A DNA stretch of 64,000 nt from Zymoseptoria tritici IPO323 (Eukaryota; Ascomycota; Dothideomycetes; Mycosphaerellales; Mycosphaerellaceae). This document shows, in pieces, positions 60,897 to 64,000 of this stretch (positions within the stretch are counted from its first letter, which is position 1; every line of letters begins with the position of its first letter). Below the pieces are notes generated by a model. It did not search any database. It saw nothing but the letters and a program-made list of their open reading frames with translations, and was not told the origin of the DNA. The DNA is taken from positions 930,001-994,000 of the forward strand of contig NC_018215.1 in NCBI RefSeq assembly GCF_000219625.1, written 5' to 3'. Made by a program: the position numbers and the translations under genes.

Positions 60897-62199
60897 TTGG
60901 CTCGGCCATGTCATCCACTCTTGTATCGAGGACTACTGGTCGGACATCTCAGAGCTCGACCGTTCGGTACAATTTGGCAGTACAATGCAATTCCCGGAGA
61001 AGGCGAGCAAGCGTGGGAAGTGGATCCCTTGGACATTCATCGTGGAGTACGTGTGCTTCGAGAGCCTGTCCAGTATGCTTCTGACCTCTTCCACAGCCAC
61101 ATGAATGTACCTCAAGTCTACTACTGGTCCGTTGGTATGACACCTCCAAAATGGGAGGAACGAGACCCGACCATCGACAGCTTCCGTTTTCGTACTGGAG
61201 TCTGGTTCTGTGGCCGTGGAGCATGCGTGCTTGATCGAGAAGTTTCCGTGACCATCGTCTTCACCCTACCAAATGCCGTCAGCGAACACGTCGTCACAGA
61301 ACTCATGTTCGACTATCTCTGGCGTGATGAAGACTTTGATCAACCACGAGAGGACGAAGAAGGCATCTGCTGGACATTTTCAAGACTGTACTACCTCATC
61401 ACGGACTGGCAGAATATTTTGGGAGAGGTCCTGGCCAGACTAGGAGAGGCGGAAGCTAATAGTCATGGGCGACATCTTCCTGTCAAAACTCGCACGAGGC
61501 GTATGCACATGGAAGTGGATCGCATCTACGAAATGAAGAAGTTTCTCCGCTTCCACATGAGAGCGTTCAGCAAGCTGCAGAAATTGAAGCTCGATGTGCC
61601 GAAGGATGAGCAGCAAGACCCGTTGTGGGACGACATGGACGATGCGATTGAGGATCTTGAGCAGTTCGACTCCACGCTCGACGGGCTGAAAGATCGTGAG
61701 TCTGGACCCTTCGACATCCCGAGACATGCGCTGACCTCTTCCAGGCTTCAACAATCTCATCGAACTCGAATTCAACATCACCAACGCCGTCCAATCCGAA
61801 AACTCCGGCTTCCTCTCCGCGGTTGCAACCCTCTTCCTCCCAGTCTCCTTCCTCGCCTCCCTCTTCGGCATCACCACCATCACGTGGCCGGCCAGCTACT
61901 ACCTCTGGGCGGTCATTCCAGTGTTCCTCGTCAGCGTAGCTTTCACCACCATCTTCCCCTGGGCGAAAAGGAGGATGAATCAGATCTTGTATCCGAACGA
62001 AGATCGAAGATTGAGACTCAGACCGGATCAGTTCACGATGCTGGGCAATGAGTTGCCGGACAATGTCAACGCTGGCAATCTGGTCGGTCAGGGCAGGATT
62101 CGGACGGGTGGTTCGCGGTCGAGATCGTTGTCGAGAAGAAGGTCTTTGGGATTGAGCAGGTCGCGCTCGAGGATGAGGAGTGAGAAGAGTGGGTACTGA
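60897..62199 (+). CDS. CorA-like Mg2+/divalent cation transporter
   Basis: Two exons, 60897-61695 and 61745-62199, with a 49-nt intron (GTGAGT..CCAG, branch GCTGAC), give 417 residues. The soluble N-terminal part (YYWSVGMTPPKWEER, FRFRTGVWFCGRGACVLDRE) and the long helix (KKFLRFHMRAFSKLQKLKLD, LEQFDSTLDGLKDRFNNLIE) lead to two membrane segments: NSGFLSAVATLFLPVSFLASLFGITTITWP and YYLWAVIPVFLVSVAFTTIF. The loop has GIT where bacterial CorA has GMN, a common fungal variant, so Mg2+ selectivity is not certain. The tail is an Arg-Ser-rich segment (SRSRSLSRRRSLGLSRSRSR), a likely phosphorylation target. The first exon could begin further upstream; 60897 is the first ATG in frame after a stop. Confidence 0.78.
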
Positions 62200-63374
62200 T
62201 TCCATTCGTCGTATGTACGGATGATCACGATCTTCGATGTTCGTGAGAAAAGAGAGCGTGGATTCGTCTGATTGAAAGCATGAAAAGTCGGGCTATGAAG
62301 TACCCTCTTGGAGTGCGAAGCTCGAACGATGTTCACACTTTCAGTGTATAGATGGTCGTAGCACATACTACCGCCCACTCCAAGTCAAAGTGAGCTCGAA
62401 GACCTCAACGAAAGGCTGTGTCTGTACGGTACGGTAGTCTCTGCGGCTGAACCATTCCATGTCGACCTTTATTGCTAACTTGACCTTTTACCGGGCAGTC
62501 ATCCAGCCATTGAATCGCGTTTCGTAATGCTCCCCACTCCACCAACACAAAATTGCATCCGCCAAGGGCGGAGTCCAATACTTCCAAGCAACGACGGGCA
62601 TAATGTTGAGTGCTGTGAGAGGTGGCGAAGAGGGAGAGGGCTACATTGTGTTGCCGCGAGATGGATGTGTTTGGAGGGAGAGATGATGTCCGACGAACTT
62701 GTTGCCATCGTCGTACGAGCGAAGGTCCTACGCAGTACGATTAGCTATGTCGTGGCAAGCTTTTTGGACATCGGTATCAAATGCTGAGAGAAAGTGCATC
62801 GGTGTCTCGATCATCGATGACTGTCAATTGTCCAGTGACCAGTGACAAGCGACAAGTGACAAGCGACAAGTGAAAATCGACAAGTGACAGGCGACAAGTG
62901 ACAAGCCGCCAGCAGGTCGCGAATCGCCACATGCAGCATCGCGACACCCACCGAAGCGACGCTCCTTCCTGTTTGGGTGTCATCCATCCCGCATCCCACA
63001 CCACGCGGCCTCGGACACTTCGCCGCGGATAAAGTGCAGGAACGAGCTCCGCAAACGAGTGGGGTTCGTCTACGTACATGAGCTCGATCCTTCGACCCAG
63101 ACAAAGAGAACGACATTGACGTTTCGGAAGAAGACGTCGCTTCCTCATGGTCCTTTGCAAGATCAAAAGGTGTCTTTTCCATATAGTACAGAATTGTACC
63201 AACACCACCGCCATGCCGAAAAGTGGTTCCCTCCGTCTCTATCGTATCAAATTTCAAAGTCCCATGATTTTGCGCCGTCTAATGCCGCGCCATGCAAGAA
63301 AGGTGTGCTCAAAATTCCCAACGCCGGGAAATGTATTTAAATCCATCCACAACCCCATCTCGGTTGCCAACAAG
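62200..63374. other. Intergenic region with a minisatellite
   Basis: No supportable gene. It holds the 3' flanks of the converging CorA-like and desaturase genes and the repeat at 62826-62906. Confidence 0.5.
62826..62906. repeat. Minisatellite of GACAAGTGAC/GACAAGCGAC units
   Basis: About eight imperfect 7-14-bp units (GTGACAAGCGACAA and variants, one with GAAAATC, one with CAGGC) in direct array. Confidence 0.8.
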
Positions 63375-64000
63375 CTAGTGAAGTCCAGACTCGCCCGTCT
63401 TGGCCATGTGGTTCTGACAAGCCAGCATCATCTTCGCCTGATCCGTGACCTGCTGTAATTTGCTCAACACATCTTTGTTGCCGTCCAGGAATCCCAGAAT
63501 CAGGTATTCAATCTTCGTCTCCTCGCAGAAGTCTTTTACGAGCGCTTGTAGTCTGCGGAGGTTGTGACGTGGAACGCGCGGGAAGAGGTGGTGCACGGCT
63601 TGGAATTGTAGTCCGCCGTGGATGAAGTCCAACCACTCCGGACAGGCGACATCCATCGTCGTCCGCAACTGGCGTTGAGCGAACGCTTCACTTGGTCCCA
63701 GGTCGGAGGTGCTGGTTCCCCAGTGCGAAAGGGTGATCTGCACGTGCAGCGGCATGGTGATGAGGTGGCTGACGAGCAGGAACACGGCGCGGTACCACCA
63801 AGTTGGGATATTGCGGTAGAGCAGCACGTAGAAGTAGAGGGTGATGTAGCAGCAAATGGCGGCGATTTCGGTCGGGCGGGTCCAGGCTGCGCTGCCTTTC
63901 GTGATGGTGCGTCGGGAGATGAGGTGAGTCCAGGAGAGGAAGTAGAGGTTGAAGCGCGCGACGGCCATGATGGGATAGTAGGTGTACTTTTGGTATTGGA
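63375..64000 (-). CDS. Front-end fatty acid/sphingolipid desaturase, C-terminal part (cut by window edge)
   Basis: The frame is open to the right edge, so the N-terminus is missing. The first visible residues QYQKYTYYPIMAVARFNLYFLSW match the stretch after the second His box in fungal delta-8 sphingolipid and delta-6-type desaturases. Two membrane segments follow (AAICCYITLYFYVLLY and RAVFLLVSHLITMPLHVQITLSHW). The third metal box is QFQAVHHLFPRVPRHNLR, where the leading Gln is typical of cytochrome-b5-fusion front-end desaturases. Such enzymes insert a double bond using di-iron, oxygen and an N-terminal b5 domain in the ER. The b5 domain and the first two His boxes must lie beyond 64000. Delta-8 sphingolipid specificity is the likelier guess but cannot be fixed from this part. 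Confidence 0.87.
   Translation of the reverse strand, partial: QYQKYTYYPIMAVARFNLYFLSWTHLISRRTITKGSAAWTRPTEIAAICCYITLYFYVLLYRNIPTWWYRAVFLLVSHLITMPLHVQITLSHWGTSTSDLGPSEAFAQRQLRTTMDVACPEWLDFIHGGLQFQAVHHLFPRVPRHNLRRLQALVKDFCEETKIEYLILGFLDGNKDVLSKLQQVTDQAKMMLACQNHMAKTGESGLH

Noticed and set aside
60253..60918. 221-codon minus-strand frame between Ctr and CorA-like genes
   Set aside because: It overlaps three plus-strand frames of similar length and shows no family features. A lineage-specific gene is possible but not supported.

Overview
This window looks like nuclear DNA of a filamentous ascomycete (Pezizomycotina, most likely a Dothideomycete). The evidence is short introns of about 50-130 bp with GTRNGN donors and CTGAC/CTAAC branch sites, families typical of these fungi (formamidase, Rds1-type ferritin-like protein, Ctr copper transporter, SRPK-like kinase), and transposons carrying heavy repeat-induced point mutation (RIP). 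The order is an inference; no species is claimed.

Layout. 1-11.5 kb is host sequence: a decayed SF1 helicase gene cut by the left edge (2-3489), about 3 kb with no supportable gene, a five-exon ketopantoate-reductase-like gene with a long disordered tail (6548-9173), and a three-exon SHB17-type sedoheptulose-bisphosphatase gene (10419-11324). 11,499-36,395 is a nested transposon stack: a hAT DNA transposon (8-bp TSD) containing LTR retrotransposon Gypsy-1 (5-bp TSD), which itself holds Gypsy-2 and Gypsy-3 (each with a 5-bp TSD). 36.4-39.4 kb is a small host island with a two-exon small secreted six-cysteine protein gene and a broken SRPK-like kinase gene, both on the minus strand. 39.4-56.3 kb holds two copies of one terminal-inverted-repeat DNA transposon with a DDE-integrase-like transposase, lying head to head in opposite orientation about 440 bp apart. 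The second copy is split by a full-length LINE (14-bp TSD), and a 5'-truncated copy of the same LINE sits at 56,359-56,533. 56.9-64 kb is host sequence: formamidase, ferritin-like secreted protein, Ctr copper transporter, CorA-like transporter, and the C-terminal part of a front-end fatty-acid/sphingolipid desaturase running off the right edge.

None of the transposons can make protein as they stand. Their frames are recognisable, but Trp and Gln codons have become TAG/TAA and Cys codons have become Tyr, the signature of CpA to TpA change on both strands. The LTR pairs differ by the same changes.

The most interesting observation is that all three Gypsy families carry, between pol and the 3' LTR and on the strand opposite pol, a related spliced gene for a cysteine-rich protein. 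Exon 1 is about 72-74 codons, contains C-x2-C ... C ... K-C-x2-C ... N-x-D-C, and is followed by an intron at the same position. In each family a perfect hairpin also sits just upstream of the polypurine tract, with a different sequence in Gypsy-2. I know of no description of this antisense gene or its function.
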